Positions 1 through 7,253 of a stretch of DNA of 64,000 nucleotides are shown here, piece by piece. A program made the position numbers and the translations under genes. Numbering within the stretch: position 1 is the first letter of the stretch; each line of letters begins with the position of its first letter. The notes beneath the pieces are model-generated. The model searched no databases and was not told the origin of the DNA. It worked only from the letters and a program-made list of their open reading frames with translations. The stretch covers positions 3,348,001-3,412,000 of the forward strand of contig NZ_CP151996.1 of assembly GCF_038593855.1 (NCBI RefSeq), read 5' to 3'. Origin of the DNA: Lysinibacillus sp. FSL M8-0337 (GTDB lineage: Bacteria; Bacillota; Bacilli; Bacillales_A; Planococcaceae).

Positions 1-29
1 TGATATTTTCAGTTAAATCCATAAAAAAA

Positions 30-51
30 GTCAATTGCACATGCAATCGAC
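30..51 (-). terminator. Rho-independent terminator of the 59-490 gene
   Basis: On the minus strand a 9-bp stem (43-51 pairing with 30-38, one G-U pair) with a 4-nt loop is followed by seven T. It lies 8 nt beyond the stop codon of the membrane protein gene. Confidence 0.8.
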
Positions 52-58
52 TCTACTC

Positions 59-490
59 CTATTGACTAACATTTTTAGCTCTTTCTTTACGGAAGAAAAT
101 TTCTTCATAAATAACTGTCATCATGAAAGCATTCATAAAAGCAATAACAAAAAATAGCGGCATACCGCCTAGCTTTAACTGTGTTAGTCCTGCACTAAAC
201 ACCATGACCACGCCGATTTGCGCGAGGAAGAAAATAAAACCAATGCCCACCTGCCAAATTGGGCGTTTCTCTTGCCGTTTCTCGTACCAAAATATTTTTT
301 TAAAAGCTTTGCGTACATCCTCTGCAATGACTAATCCTAATAAAAATAAAATAACAAAAAATACCGGTATATGATAAACACTGTTCGTCATCCAAGCAAA
401 ATCAGATATACGAAAGAAAAGTGTAAAAAACGATGCGATGCTACAAGCAATCCCTAGGTTTTGGAGCCACGTGCTAATGGTTAGTTTCAC
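59..490 (-). CDS. Small integral membrane protein, function unknown
   Basis: I do not recognise this protein. It is about 143 aa with four hydrophobic stretches, consistent with four membrane helices. A short basic cytosolic-type linker rich in Lys/Arg/Glu (around FKKIFWYEKRQEKRP) separates helices two and three, and the tail is charged (EEIFFRKERAKN). The preferred start is the GTG at 490: a GGGGG run at 499-503 sits 8 nt upstream as ribosome binding site, and the alternative ATG at 505 would overlap that run. It is a monocistronic minus-strand gene with its own terminator at 30-51 and the dispersed repeat at 622-809 upstream. No enzymatic motif is visible, so only the membrane location can be supported. 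Confidence 0.6.
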   Translation of the reverse strand: MKLTISTWLQNLGIACSIASFFTLFFRISDFAWMTNSVYHIPVFFVILFLLGLVIAEDVRKAFKKIFWYEKRQEKRPIWQVGIGFIFFLAQIGVVMVFSAGLTQLKLGGMPLFFVIAFMNAFMMTVIYEEIFFRKERAKNVSQ

Positions 491-505
491 AGCTATTACC
501 CCCAT

Positions 506-621
506 CTATCATTTCTAAACAACATCATTTTATCAGAAAATAGCAGTCTATAACACAACCAATTATTTGTTAGAATTATTTTCATAGATTGGACACTAGC
601 ATTACTACAAGGTCAAAAGTG
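506..621. other. Intergenic, nothing recognised
   Basis: AT-rich spacer between the membrane protein gene and the dispersed repeat. It presumably holds the promoter of the 59-490 gene, but no convincing -35/-10 pair could be picked out by eye. Confidence 0.4.
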
Positions 622-661
622 AAAAAGTGTTAGATTGATTGTCGTCAATCTAACACTTTTT
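622..661 (-). terminator. Hairpin likely ending hflKC transcription
   Basis: Perfect 17-bp stem with a 6-nt loop. On the minus strand the distal arm ends in TTTTT and is followed by a T-rich stretch. It lies about 195 nt beyond the hflC stop and is also the first module of the dispersed repeat. Confidence 0.55.
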
Positions 662-809
662 TGCTGTGCCGTTGTTGTCCACTTCGGCGGTGCTTTCTGC
701 ACAGCACACGTAAGCCACAACCCTCGCTAACGCGCGGAATGCTCGCGTCTTACGCTGTGTGCGTTCAGAGCAGAAGTCACCGCTTAGCTCCTAACAACTA
801 GTACTATCT
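622..809. repeat. Dispersed structured repeat, full copy 1
   Basis: The element opens with a perfect 17-bp hairpin (622-638/645-661). It is followed by a block whose ends pair with each other: GTTGTT 671-676 with AACAAC 793-798, and GGCGG 686-690 with CCGCT 780-784. A nested stem lies inside: GCACA 704-708 with TGTGC 758-762, and CGTAAG 709-714 with CTTACG 749-754. The same layout recurs at 26285-26457. Words shared by the two copies are GTTGTTGTCC, GTAAGCCACA, CGCGGAATGC, the AGAGCAG..GTCACCGC block and AACAACTAGT. It has no reading frame. It could be a MITE/REP-like element or a structured RNA, and the first hairpin may also end hflC transcription. Confidence 0.75.
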
Positions 810-855
810 ATTATATTTAGTATATTCTTTATTAACCCCTGCAAGGATTCCAGTA

Positions 856-1857
856 TTACTCTATATAGCCTGATAACACTTTTGCATACGGTGAAGTAGA
901 CGGCAAGATAATCACCGTATCCTCACCAACGGTTTTCTTGTACGATTCTAACGTACGGTAGAGCGAATAAAATTCGGGGTCTTTAGAGAAGGAGCTATTG
1001 TAAATTTTCGCTGCCTCCGCTTCTCCTTCTGCTTGTATCAATGCTGCTTCTTTATTGGCTGTTGCTAGCATTTCTTGCACTTCTCTATCTGTTTGTGCTT
1101 CGATACGGCGTTTATCCGCATCACCTTCTGATAAATATAGTTGTGCAGTTGATTGTCGTTCTGAAACCATACGCGTAAATACAGATTGCTCATTTTCTGC
1201 TGGCAAATCCGTTCGACGGATACGTACATCTACTACTTCAATTCCGTATTTATCGTTTAGCAATAATTCATTCACACGTGCTGTTACACGATCATTTAAA
1301 CTACCTCGTGAGGAATTTTCATCATTAATGATTTCATCGTATTTAAGTTGACCAAGCTCTGTTCGAATGACAGAATAAATAAACTCCTCCATTCTAGATT
1401 CCGCCTTTGTCAGCGTACCCGCATTGGAGATTAATGCTTTTGGGTCTGTAATGCGCCATACTGCATAATTATCAATAATGATACGTTTTTTGTCCTTTGT
1501 ATTAATCTCTTCCTCTGAAATATTATAGGTCATTTGATTTTTCGGTAGCGTTGTTACACTTTGAATAAATGGTACTTTCATTTTAAGCCCTGGATTCCGT
1601 TCAAATTTTACTACTTCCCCAAATTGTCGAACAACAGCATATTCAGATTCTTTTACGATATATACATTAGCAAAAAGAATAATGGCAATAGCAAATACAA
1701 CAGTTAATGTGACAACAAGAGAAATGTATTTTTTAGGATTCAACGGGCCCTTTTTTGACATCTTGATAACATTGTCTCCATCACTTGGAGCAGTATTTTT
1801 TGATTTCCCTGATAAAAAATTTAGAAATTTTTCAAGATCTTTATTTTTCTGGTCCAT
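856..1857 (-). CDS. hflC: HflC, SPFH/prohibitin-family membrane protein
   Basis: 333 aa, close to the usual HflC length. It has an acidic/basic cytosolic N-terminus, a single membrane helix around residues 47-68, and then the SPFH domain beginning NVYIVKESEYAVVRQFGEV. A long Glu/Ala-rich coiled coil follows (RIEAQTDREVQEMLATANKE region, then EGEAEAAKIYN), with the typical C-terminal YRTLESYKKTV segment. In proteobacteria HflK and HflC form a membrane complex that surrounds the FtsH protease and modulates turnover of membrane proteins. That role is inferred here. The ATG overlaps the hflK stop in a TAATG arrangement, so the two are almost certainly translationally coupled. Confidence 0.93.
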   Translation of the reverse strand: MDQKNKDLEKFLNFLSGKSKNTAPSDGDNVIKMSKKGPLNPKKYISLVVTLTVVFAIAIILFANVYIVKESEYAVVRQFGEVVKFERNPGLKMKVPFIQSVTTLPKNQMTYNISEEEINTKDKKRIIIDNYAVWRITDPKALISNAGTLTKAESRMEEFIYSVIRTELGQLKYDEIINDENSSRGSLNDRVTARVNELLLNDKYGIEVVDVRIRRTDLPAENEQSVFTRMVSERQSTAQLYLSEGDADKRRIEAQTDREVQEMLATANKEAALIQAEGEAEAAKIYNSSFSKDPEFYSLYRTLESYKKTVGEDTVIILPSTSPYAKVLSGYIE

Positions 1858-2843
1858 TAATTACCGCTCCCTTCTTTTTTGTCTGTTGGTGTCTGTTGCT
1901 CTTTTGGCTCCTGTTGTGCTGTTGGTTGTAATGCTTGTAATGGCAAATACTTCATCGTACTACCATCATCATTCATAATATAAATTTGTGCCTTTGGAAG
2001 AACATTTTCGAGCGTTTCTAAAATTAAACGTTCTCGTGTTATTTGTTGATTGCCCTTATATTGTTCATACATTTTATTGAACACTGCTACATCACCATAA
2101 GCTTGTTCAATACGTGCTGTTTTTGCACCATTTGCTTTTGAAATGATGGCATCTTTTTCACCATTCGCTTCACTAATGCGTTGGTTTTTATATTTTTGCG
2201 CTTCATTGGTTTTTGTATTTTTTGTCTCACGTGCATCTGTTACCGCTGTAAATGCTGCACGTACCTCTGCATTTGGTAGTTCAACATCCTGCAATTTGAC
2301 ACCTAGAACACCGATACCAATATCATATTTTTCTATCAGTGAAACAAGCAATTCTCTCGTTTTTGCTTCAATATCCGCTTTTCCATCTGTTAACGCAGCA
2401 TCAATTGTTGAACTACCAATAATTGACCGAATGGCGCTTGATGTAGCGCTATGTAATATTTCTTCTGGATTTTGTGCATTAAATAAGTACTTGCTAGGAT
2501 CTGTAATTTTCCATTGCACTACAAGATCTGTTAGAACAATATATTCATCACCTGTAATCATTTTCGTTTCAACATCATATGCTTCCAATTCGCCTTCTTT
2601 ATTTTGCTTATAGCCAAACTGTAAACTAAATGTTTCTCTCGACAAAATCTCAACGGATTGTACAGGCCAAGGCAATTTAAAATGTAAACCTGGATTTGTT
2701 ACCGTTTCATCAGCACGGCCAAACGTGATGACAACTGCTTGCTCCGATTCATCGACTGTGTACCATGAAGTAAATACAGCAATTAGTGCTACAATGCCGA
2801 AAATCCCAAGCCCTACCATCATTAGTGTCCTTTTCACACTCAT
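1857..2843 (-). CDS. hflK: HflK, SPFH/prohibitin-family membrane protein
   Basis: About 328 aa from the ATG at 2843, which follows a GGGAGG ribosome binding site. A longer in-frame extension to 2984 would run through the intergenic region and has no such site. The protein has one N-terminal membrane helix (residues about 6-27), an SPFH domain (DESEQAVVITFGRA onward), a Lys/Ala/Glu-rich coiled coil (SEANGEKDAIISKANG region) and a Gln/Pro/Lys-rich polar tail. It is the partner of HflC and is expected to sit in the membrane with FtsH. It is first gene of the hflK-hflC pair. B. subtilis lacks a close equivalent at this locus, so the pair marks a departure from the otherwise conserved gene order. 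Confidence 0.92.
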   Translation of the reverse strand: MSVKRTLMMVGLGIFGIVALIAVFTSWYTVDESEQAVVITFGRADETVTNPGLHFKLPWPVQSVEILSRETFSLQFGYKQNKEGELEAYDVETKMITGDEYIVLTDLVVQWKITDPSKYLFNAQNPEEILHSATSSAIRSIIGSSTIDAALTDGKADIEAKTRELLVSLIEKYDIGIGVLGVKLQDVELPNAEVRAAFTAVTDARETKNTKTNEAQKYKNQRISEANGEKDAIISKANGAKTARIEQAYGDVAVFNKMYEQYKGNQQITRERLILETLENVLPKAQIYIMNDDGSTMKYLPLQALQPTAQQEPKEQQTPTDKKEGSGN

Positions 2844-2934
2844 GTCTGTTCCTCCCTTATGCTTAGTACTATTGTATACGGGATATTTCTTAAAAAGATT
2901 CAAAATAATTTCATAAAGTAAAATTAGATAAATT

Positions 2935-2953
2935 GTTTGAGTGACTGGCACAC
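2935..2953 (+). repeat. Short dispersed motif, TTTGAGTGACTGGCAC form
   Basis: Intergenic copy between hflK and lrgB of the motif built on GTG-N-CTGGCAC. Compare 22604, 46128, 49220, 58247 and 58291. Confidence 0.55.
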
Positions 2954-2968
2954 ATACAATTACAAAAA

Positions 2969-3001
2969 AATATCCCGTCACCATGAAGGTAACAGGATAT
3001 T
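2969..3001 (-). terminator. lrgAB terminator overlapping the lrgB stop codon
   Basis: A 14-bp stem (2988-3001 with 2969-2982, including two G-U pairs) and 5-nt loop are followed on the minus strand by a run of T. The stem contains the lrgB TGA at 2978-2980. Confidence 0.8.
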
Positions 3002-3697
3002 CATAACGAAATGTTCTAACACTGGGAAAAATGTAGCTGACAACACAATGCTTATTAGGGCAGCTACAATCATCGCTAAACTAGCAAAAGTACCTTCTAG
3101 TTCCCCTAATTCAAATGCTTTTGACGTACCCGTTCCATGCGCGCCCATGCCAAGCATCAACCCTCTTGCAGATGGCTTTTGGAAACGACATATCCGCATC
3201 ACGATTGGTGCAAGCAGACTAGCTAAAATACCCGTTGTCATAACAAAAACAGCAGTAAGCGTAGGTGAACCACCTATCATATTGGAAATATCCATCGCAA
3301 TAGGCGTTGTGACAGAACGTGGCACTAAACTATGAACAAGCTCATCATTTAGCCCAACTACTAACGCTATAATAAAGGAAGAAGCGATTGCAACGGCTGA
3401 CCCGATTGCAATGCTAAGGACAATTTCAAATGCATGTTTTTTTAATAGATCAAAATTTTTATAAATCGGTACAGCAAATGCAACGGTTGCAGGCCCTAAT
3501 AAATTCGATAAAATATCAGCCCCTGCATTATAAGATTCATAGGATGTACCAGTTACTAGCAACAATAAAATAATAACTAACGGGCTAATCAAAATTGGCG
3601 TAAGCCATTCTTTACTATACTTTTGATAGAGCGCTTTGCAAGCATAAAAAATCGCTATGGTCCCTAATAAACTGATGACAGCAATCACTATGTTCAT
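2978..3697 (-). CDS. lrgB: LrgB/CidB-family membrane protein
   Basis: 239 aa, polytopic with about six to eight hydrophobic segments, matching the LrgB/CidB (YohK) family. Conserved segments include NLLGPATVAFAVPIY, SFIIALVVG, LVPRSVTTPIAMDIS and MGAHGTGTSKAFELGE. These proteins act with an LrgA/CidA partner as an antiholin/holin-like pair affecting murein hydrolase activity. In Bacillus the PftAB members instead carry out facilitated pyruvate transport, and the sequence alone does not tell which applies. Its ATG overlaps the lrgA stop by 4 nt (ATGA), so both are made from one message. No lytS/lytT two-component genes lie beside it, although phoPR is immediately upstream. Confidence 0.92.
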   Translation of the reverse strand: MNIVIAVISLLGTIAIFYACKALYQKYSKEWLTPILISPLVIILLLLVTGTSYESYNAGADILSNLLGPATVAFAVPIYKNFDLLKKHAFEIVLSIAIGSAVAIASSFIIALVVGLNDELVHSLVPRSVTTPIAMDISNMIGGSPTLTAVFVMTTGILASLLAPIVMRICRFQKPSARGLMLGMGAHGTGTSKAFELGELEGTFASLAMIVAALISIVLSATFFPVLEHFVMNILLPSW

Positions 3698-4059
3698 GCA
3701 GGATCACCTTTCTTTCTCTCTAACCACTGCGCAGTATAACCCGTCACTAACATTACTACAAATGCACTGACTGAAATAACAAGTATTACTTTCACACCTT
3801 GTATACCAAATAATGCATCATAATCAATGATACCTATCGCGGAAGGTATGAAAAACAATAACAATTCACTAAGTAATAACCCTGCGCCTAACTCAATCCA
3901 TTCTAACTTAATAAGACGAAACTGTAACATTAAAAATAATAAAACAAGTCCAATTATACTACCGGGAATCGGCAAGTGAAGTAAACGAGCAATGCTATTT
4001 CCAATAAATAATATTATATAAAGATAGCCAATTTGCACGAAACTTTTGACGATTTTCAT
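3694..4059 (-). CDS. lrgA: LrgA/CidA-family holin-like protein
   Basis: 121 aa with four hydrophobic helices. It carries the family signature LHLPIPGSIIGLVLLFLML and a C-terminal basic end (QWLERKKGDPA). The ATG at 4059 is chosen because AGAAGG stands 6 nt upstream; the TTG at 4065 would disrupt that spacing. LrgA/CidA proteins are small membrane proteins that oligomerise and, with LrgB/CidB, affect autolysis or pyruvate uptake. It is the first gene of lrgAB. The inverted repeat at 4095-4121 upstream is a candidate operator. Confidence 0.9.
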   Translation of the reverse strand: MKIVKSFVQIGYLYIILFIGNSIARLLHLPIPGSIIGLVLLFLMLQFRLIKLEWIELGAGLLLSELLLFFIPSAIGIIDYDALFGIQGVKVILVISVSAFVVMLVTGYTAQWLERKKGDPA

Positions 4060-4087
4060 GGTCAACCTTCTCTCAATTTTTTATGCT

Positions 4088-4121
4088 ACTATACTTTACA
4101 CCTAAATCTACTACGTGTAAA
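4088..4121 (-). promoter_or_regulatory. lrgAB -10 element with flanking inverted repeat
   Basis: Read on the minus strand, a TATAGT -10 (4088-4093) is preceded by the inverted repeat TTTACAC-N13-GTGTAAA (4095-4101/4115-4121), which covers the -35 region. No good -35 hexamer is present, which suits an activator-dependent promoter. This is an inference from position and symmetry only. Confidence 0.45.
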
Positions 4122-4245
4122 ACAGAAAAAATCCATTCCCAAAATAAATTTGGAAATAGATTCTTCTGTGGCGAAAGCTAAAGTAGCAACCATAAAAATC
4201 TTCATACAAGTTATCAAGATTTTTTTAAAATTATTTTCGTCTTCA

Positions 4246-4288
4246 CAAAATAGGGGGTTTCTATAAAACAGTATAGCCCTCTATTTTG
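4246..4288. other. Interrupted hairpin downstream of phoR
   Basis: CAAAATAG (246-253) pairs with CTATTTTG (281-288), GGG (254-256) with CCC (277-279), and CTATA (261-265) with TATAG (272-276). It sits just past the phoR stop, but no T-run follows on the minus strand, so it is at best a weak terminator or an mRNA 3'-end stabiliser. Confidence 0.4.
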
Positions 4289-4302
4289 AACCTTACATAT
4301 AA

Positions 4303-5856
4303 TTATTGTAAAGAATTTGTTAATTTTTTAGGAATCATTACAATCATTTTTGTGCCAACCCCTACTTTACTTTCTACCTGAATTCGCCCATGATGTGCCT
4401 CCACTAAATGCTTAACAATGGCTAGCCCTAAACCAGTTCCACCCGAATTTCTACTACGTGCACGATCGACACGATAAAAACGTTCAAAGACACGTGCAAT
4501 TTCATGCTTTTCAATCCCTATACCTTCATCTTCAATTTCAATAATTCCATACATATCATTTTCCTTCAAGCGGATTGTGACGGTTGTATCTTCAGGTGAA
4601 TAGGTGATTGCGTTTGTAATTAAATTCGTTACAATTTGAATAACGCGATTCGCATCCCCCATTACTTCCACATCACGAGCAATATCCACATGAAAACTCA
4701 TATTTTTTTCATCGAGTCGTGGTCCTGTTAGTTCTGCACCACGTATCAGTACATCCTGCAAGCCCATAGGCATAATATTTACCGTGAAACCATGTTGCTC
4801 GATTTTAGATAACTCCAATAAATCTTGGATGAGCATTTGAAGACGATTGCTCTCTTTATGCATAATTTCTAAAAAAGACAGCAGCATCTTTTCATCCTTG
4901 TATGCACCATCAAGCAGTGTTTCAGAAAAGCCTTTAATGGATGTAATCGGCGTACGCAGTTCGTGTGATACATTGGCTACAAAGTCTTTCCGTATTTGCT
5001 CTAAGCGAACAAGCTCTGTTATATCATGCATAACAATGACAACGCCTAGCCAACGTCCGTGGTCGCCAATAACAGGTGCACCGTACACTTCTTTATTATA
5101 TAATTCCTGCTGTACTTCCATTTTTATTTGTTGGCGATAGGGCATTTCTGTTAAAAATACGTGGTCTATAAATTGCTCAAGCGTTTTCGGTAAACCAATC
5201 GTACGAAAAACTTTTCCTTGTACATCCTCTAGTTGCATGCCAAAGCGCTCTAAAAACACGCGGTTGACGATTGAAATATTTCCTTCACGTCCAATCATCA
5301 TAAGTGAGCTTCCCATGTTTTCAATTAACGTTTTTAGTCTTTCTTCTTCTACTTCACGAATCGTTGTAATATCCTGTAAATTACGCGCTAAAATATTGAT
5401 GGAATGACTGAGAGGCATCATGCGTTCCTGCTCATTTTCGTGTGCACGAGCACGGTAATTTCCCTTTGCTAATTCCAGTGCCGTTTCGGTTACATTATCA
5501 ATCGGCGCGGTGAAATTGACAATCATATAACGACTTACAACGGCTATTAATAACAGCGTAATCGTAAATAATATCGCCAAAACACCATACAGACGAGCAC
5601 GCACGTATGACAAGAGCGAGTCCTGTATTTCGATTGTTTGAGATGCAACTAATGCTTTTTTATCTTCCTCAGATAAAGTAATATGGCGTTCCTCTAGTAC
5701 TTTTTCGATTGCTTCTTGACTTGATGAGCTCGCCTGCTCTTTGTATTGTTCTACATAAACAGGAAAAAGCTGACCTATAACAATCATTAGGACAGCTAGA
5801 ATCGTTCCGAGTGAGAGCATGAATGTCAAGAATAAGCGGTTACTCATTGATTTCAT
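4303..5856 (-). CDS. phoR: PhoR-type sensor histidine kinase
   Basis: 517 aa. The order is membrane helix (about 8-30), an extracytoplasmic loop of roughly 55 residues, second helix (about 88-108), HAMP segment, PAS domain (around residues 175-285), then the HisKA H-box VSHELRTP with the phosphorylated His, and the ATPase domain with N-box NLITNAITYS, G1 DEGIGI and G2 GGTGLGLAIV. This matches the PhoR/WalK group of transmembrane kinases. Position directly behind a PhoP-like regulator and downstream of mdh is the same as B. subtilis phoPR, which controls the phosphate-starvation response. It overlaps phoP by 4 nt. The sensing loop is short, so the ligand is not predictable. Confidence 0.9.
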   Translation of the reverse strand: MKSMSNRLFLTFMLSLGTILAVLMIVIGQLFPVYVEQYKEQASSSSQEAIEKVLEERHITLSEEDKKALVASQTIEIQDSLLSYVRARLYGVLAILFTITLLLIAVVSRYMIVNFTAPIDNVTETALELAKGNYRARAHENEQERMMPLSHSINILARNLQDITTIREVEEERLKTLIENMGSSLMMIGREGNISIVNRVFLERFGMQLEDVQGKVFRTIGLPKTLEQFIDHVFLTEMPYRQQIKMEVQQELYNKEVYGAPVIGDHGRWLGVVIVMHDITELVRLEQIRKDFVANVSHELRTPITSIKGFSETLLDGAYKDEKMLLSFLEIMHKESNRLQMLIQDLLELSKIEQHGFTVNIMPMGLQDVLIRGAELTGPRLDEKNMSFHVDIARDVEVMGDANRVIQIVTNLITNAITYSPEDTTVTIRLKENDMYGIIEIEDEGIGIEKHEIARVFERFYRVDRARSRNSGGTGLGLAIVKHLVEAHHGRIQVESKVGVGTKMIVMIPKKLTNSLQ

Positions 5857-6569
5857 GAAGTTTTCGGCTCCTCAAATTTATAGCCAAGACCACGAATTGT
5901 TTTAATAAACATCGGTTTACGACTATTTTCTTCAATTTTATCGCGGAGGTGACTAATGTGCACATCTACAATACGAGTATCGCCTGCAAAATCATACTTC
6001 CAAACAGCGCTTAAAAGCTGATCGCGCGTTAAGACACGGTTTTTGTTTTCGAGTAAATAAATAAGCAACTCAAATTCTTTCGGTGTAAATTCCAATGCTT
6101 CCTCTTGTAAAAATACTTCAAAACGCTCAGGAAATACTCGTAATTGTCCAAATTCGTACATTTTTTCTTGAGATGCATCCTTATCCTCAATCACAACATT
6201 TTGTGTAAAGCGTCTTAAAACCGCTTTAACACGTGCTAATACTTCACGTGGACTAAAAGGCTTTGTCATATAATCGTCAGCGCCTAATTCCAAACCAAGT
6301 ACTTTATCGAATTCATCATCTTTTGCTGTTAACATAATAATCGGTGTATTCATTCGTTGTTGACGAATTTGCTTACAAACTTCCATACCATCTAACTTTG
6401 GAAGCATTAAGTCCAAAAGGATTAAATCGGGCTGGATTTCCATGGCTCTATTTAGCCCTTCTAGACCATCGGCTGCCGTCTCAACTAAATAGCCCGCCTG
6501 TTCTAAATTATATTTTAATAAGGTCGCAATAGAAAACTCATCTTCTACAACTAAAATTGTCTTTGTCAT
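5853..6569 (-). CDS. phoP: PhoP-type OmpR-family response regulator
   Basis: 238 aa. The receiver domain has the acidic pair E9-D10, phosphoacceptor D53 (LLDLMLP context) and the conserved Lys in MTKPFSP. A winged-helix OmpR/PhoB DNA-binding domain follows (EFTPKEFELLIYLLENKNR, DTRIVDVHISHLRDKIE, IRGLGYKFE). In Bacillus, PhoP activates the Pho regulon (phosphatases, Pst transport, teichuronic acid) under phosphate limitation. The assignment as PhoP rests on synteny (mdh-phoP-phoR) and full-length similarity. It is co-transcribed with phoR. A short inverted repeat at 6589-6612 precedes its ribosome binding site. Confidence 0.92.
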   Translation of the reverse strand: MTKTILVVEDEFSIATLLKYNLEQAGYLVETAADGLEGLNRAMEIQPDLILLDLMLPKLDGMEVCKQIRQQRMNTPIIMLTAKDDEFDKVLGLELGADDYMTKPFSPREVLARVKAVLRRFTQNVVIEDKDASQEKMYEFGQLRVFPERFEVFLQEEALEFTPKEFELLIYLLENKNRVLTRDQLLSAVWKYDFAGDTRIVDVHISHLRDKIEENSRKPMFIKTIRGLGYKFEEPKTS

Positions 6570-6588
6570 GTATATTGCCTCCGTTAGT

Positions 6589-6612
6589 GATTTGAAACCC
6601 CCATTTCAAATC
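6589..6612. other. Inverted repeat in the phoP leader
   Basis: GATTTGAAA (589-597) pairs with TTTCAAATC (604-612) around a 6-nt centre, directly upstream of the phoP ribosome binding site and between phoP and the MaoC-like gene. No T-run follows. It could be an RNA hairpin or a protein site. Confidence 0.4.
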
Positions 6613-6624
6613 TTAAGACGCTCG

Positions 6625-7065
6625 CTATAATGCCAGTGGTGGTGTCACCAGCAATGTACCTTCAATTACAAGCTGCTTTTGTTCATTATAGGAGAGCACA
6701 GATACAGTAATAGTATTCTGTACTTTATTGACTGCTGTTACCTCTAAAAACGTATCAAATAATTCATAATGATAGAGTGGTCCTAAATACGTTAAATGTT
6801 GTTCGATAATACGCGCTCCTGGTCCAGGTATATACTTTGAGACAGCTGACGTAATTATGCCATTTAACATAATAGTTGGTACAATTGGCTTTTTAAAAGG
6901 CGTCATCGCTGCATATTCATGTTGAATATATAATGGATTACTATCATTTGTAAGTCCTAAATAAAGCAATAAATCCTTATCTTCTATTTTTTCAGTAATA
7001 TGAATTTTCTCGCCAACTGTAATTTCATCAATAGTGAGACCAAGCTTACTGTTCTTTTGAAGCAA
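6625..7065 (-). CDS. MaoC-like hot-dog fold protein with altered catalytic motif
   Basis: 146 aa with the single hot-dog MaoC/(R)-enoyl-CoA hydratase layout. The usual catalytic segment D-x-N-P-L-H reads here D-S-N-P-L-Y (NDSNPLYIQHEY, around residues 41-52): the Asp is kept but the catalytic His is Tyr. The next conserved block, normally PIVHG, reads KKPIVPTIML. The start is a TTG at 7065 with a weak GGGG-type site upstream; no better start is present nearby. It lies between mdh and phoP on the same strand. Classical hydratase activity is doubtful; it may bind a thioester without hydrating it. The role is unknown. Confidence 0.75.
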   Translation of the reverse strand: MLQKNSKLGLTIDEITVGEKIHITEKIEDKDLLLYLGLTNDSNPLYIQHEYAAMTPFKKPIVPTIMLNGIITSAVSKYIPGPGARIIEQHLTYLGPLYHYELFDTFLEVTAVNKVQNTITVSVLSYNEQKQLVIEGTLLVTPPLAL

Positions 7066-7210
7066 AGATACGCCAACCCCTTTTCTATCATACTACCTTC
7101 ATAGTATCAATTTTATTCTAAAAGTACAACGAAAAGCAGAATAACCATTTTATAACTAGGCATAGTATAAAGTACAAAAGTGGTTTTTTTTAATATTTTT
7201 CTGCATAAAA

Positions 7211-7241
7211 AAATCGAGTAAGAATGAATCTTACTCGATTT
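7211..7241 (-). terminator. mdh terminator
   Basis: Perfect 13-bp stem (7229-7241 with 7211-7223), 5-nt loop, followed on the minus strand by a run of seven or more T; 12 nt past the mdh stop. Confidence 0.9.
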
Positions 7242-7253
7242 CATAAACTTTGA

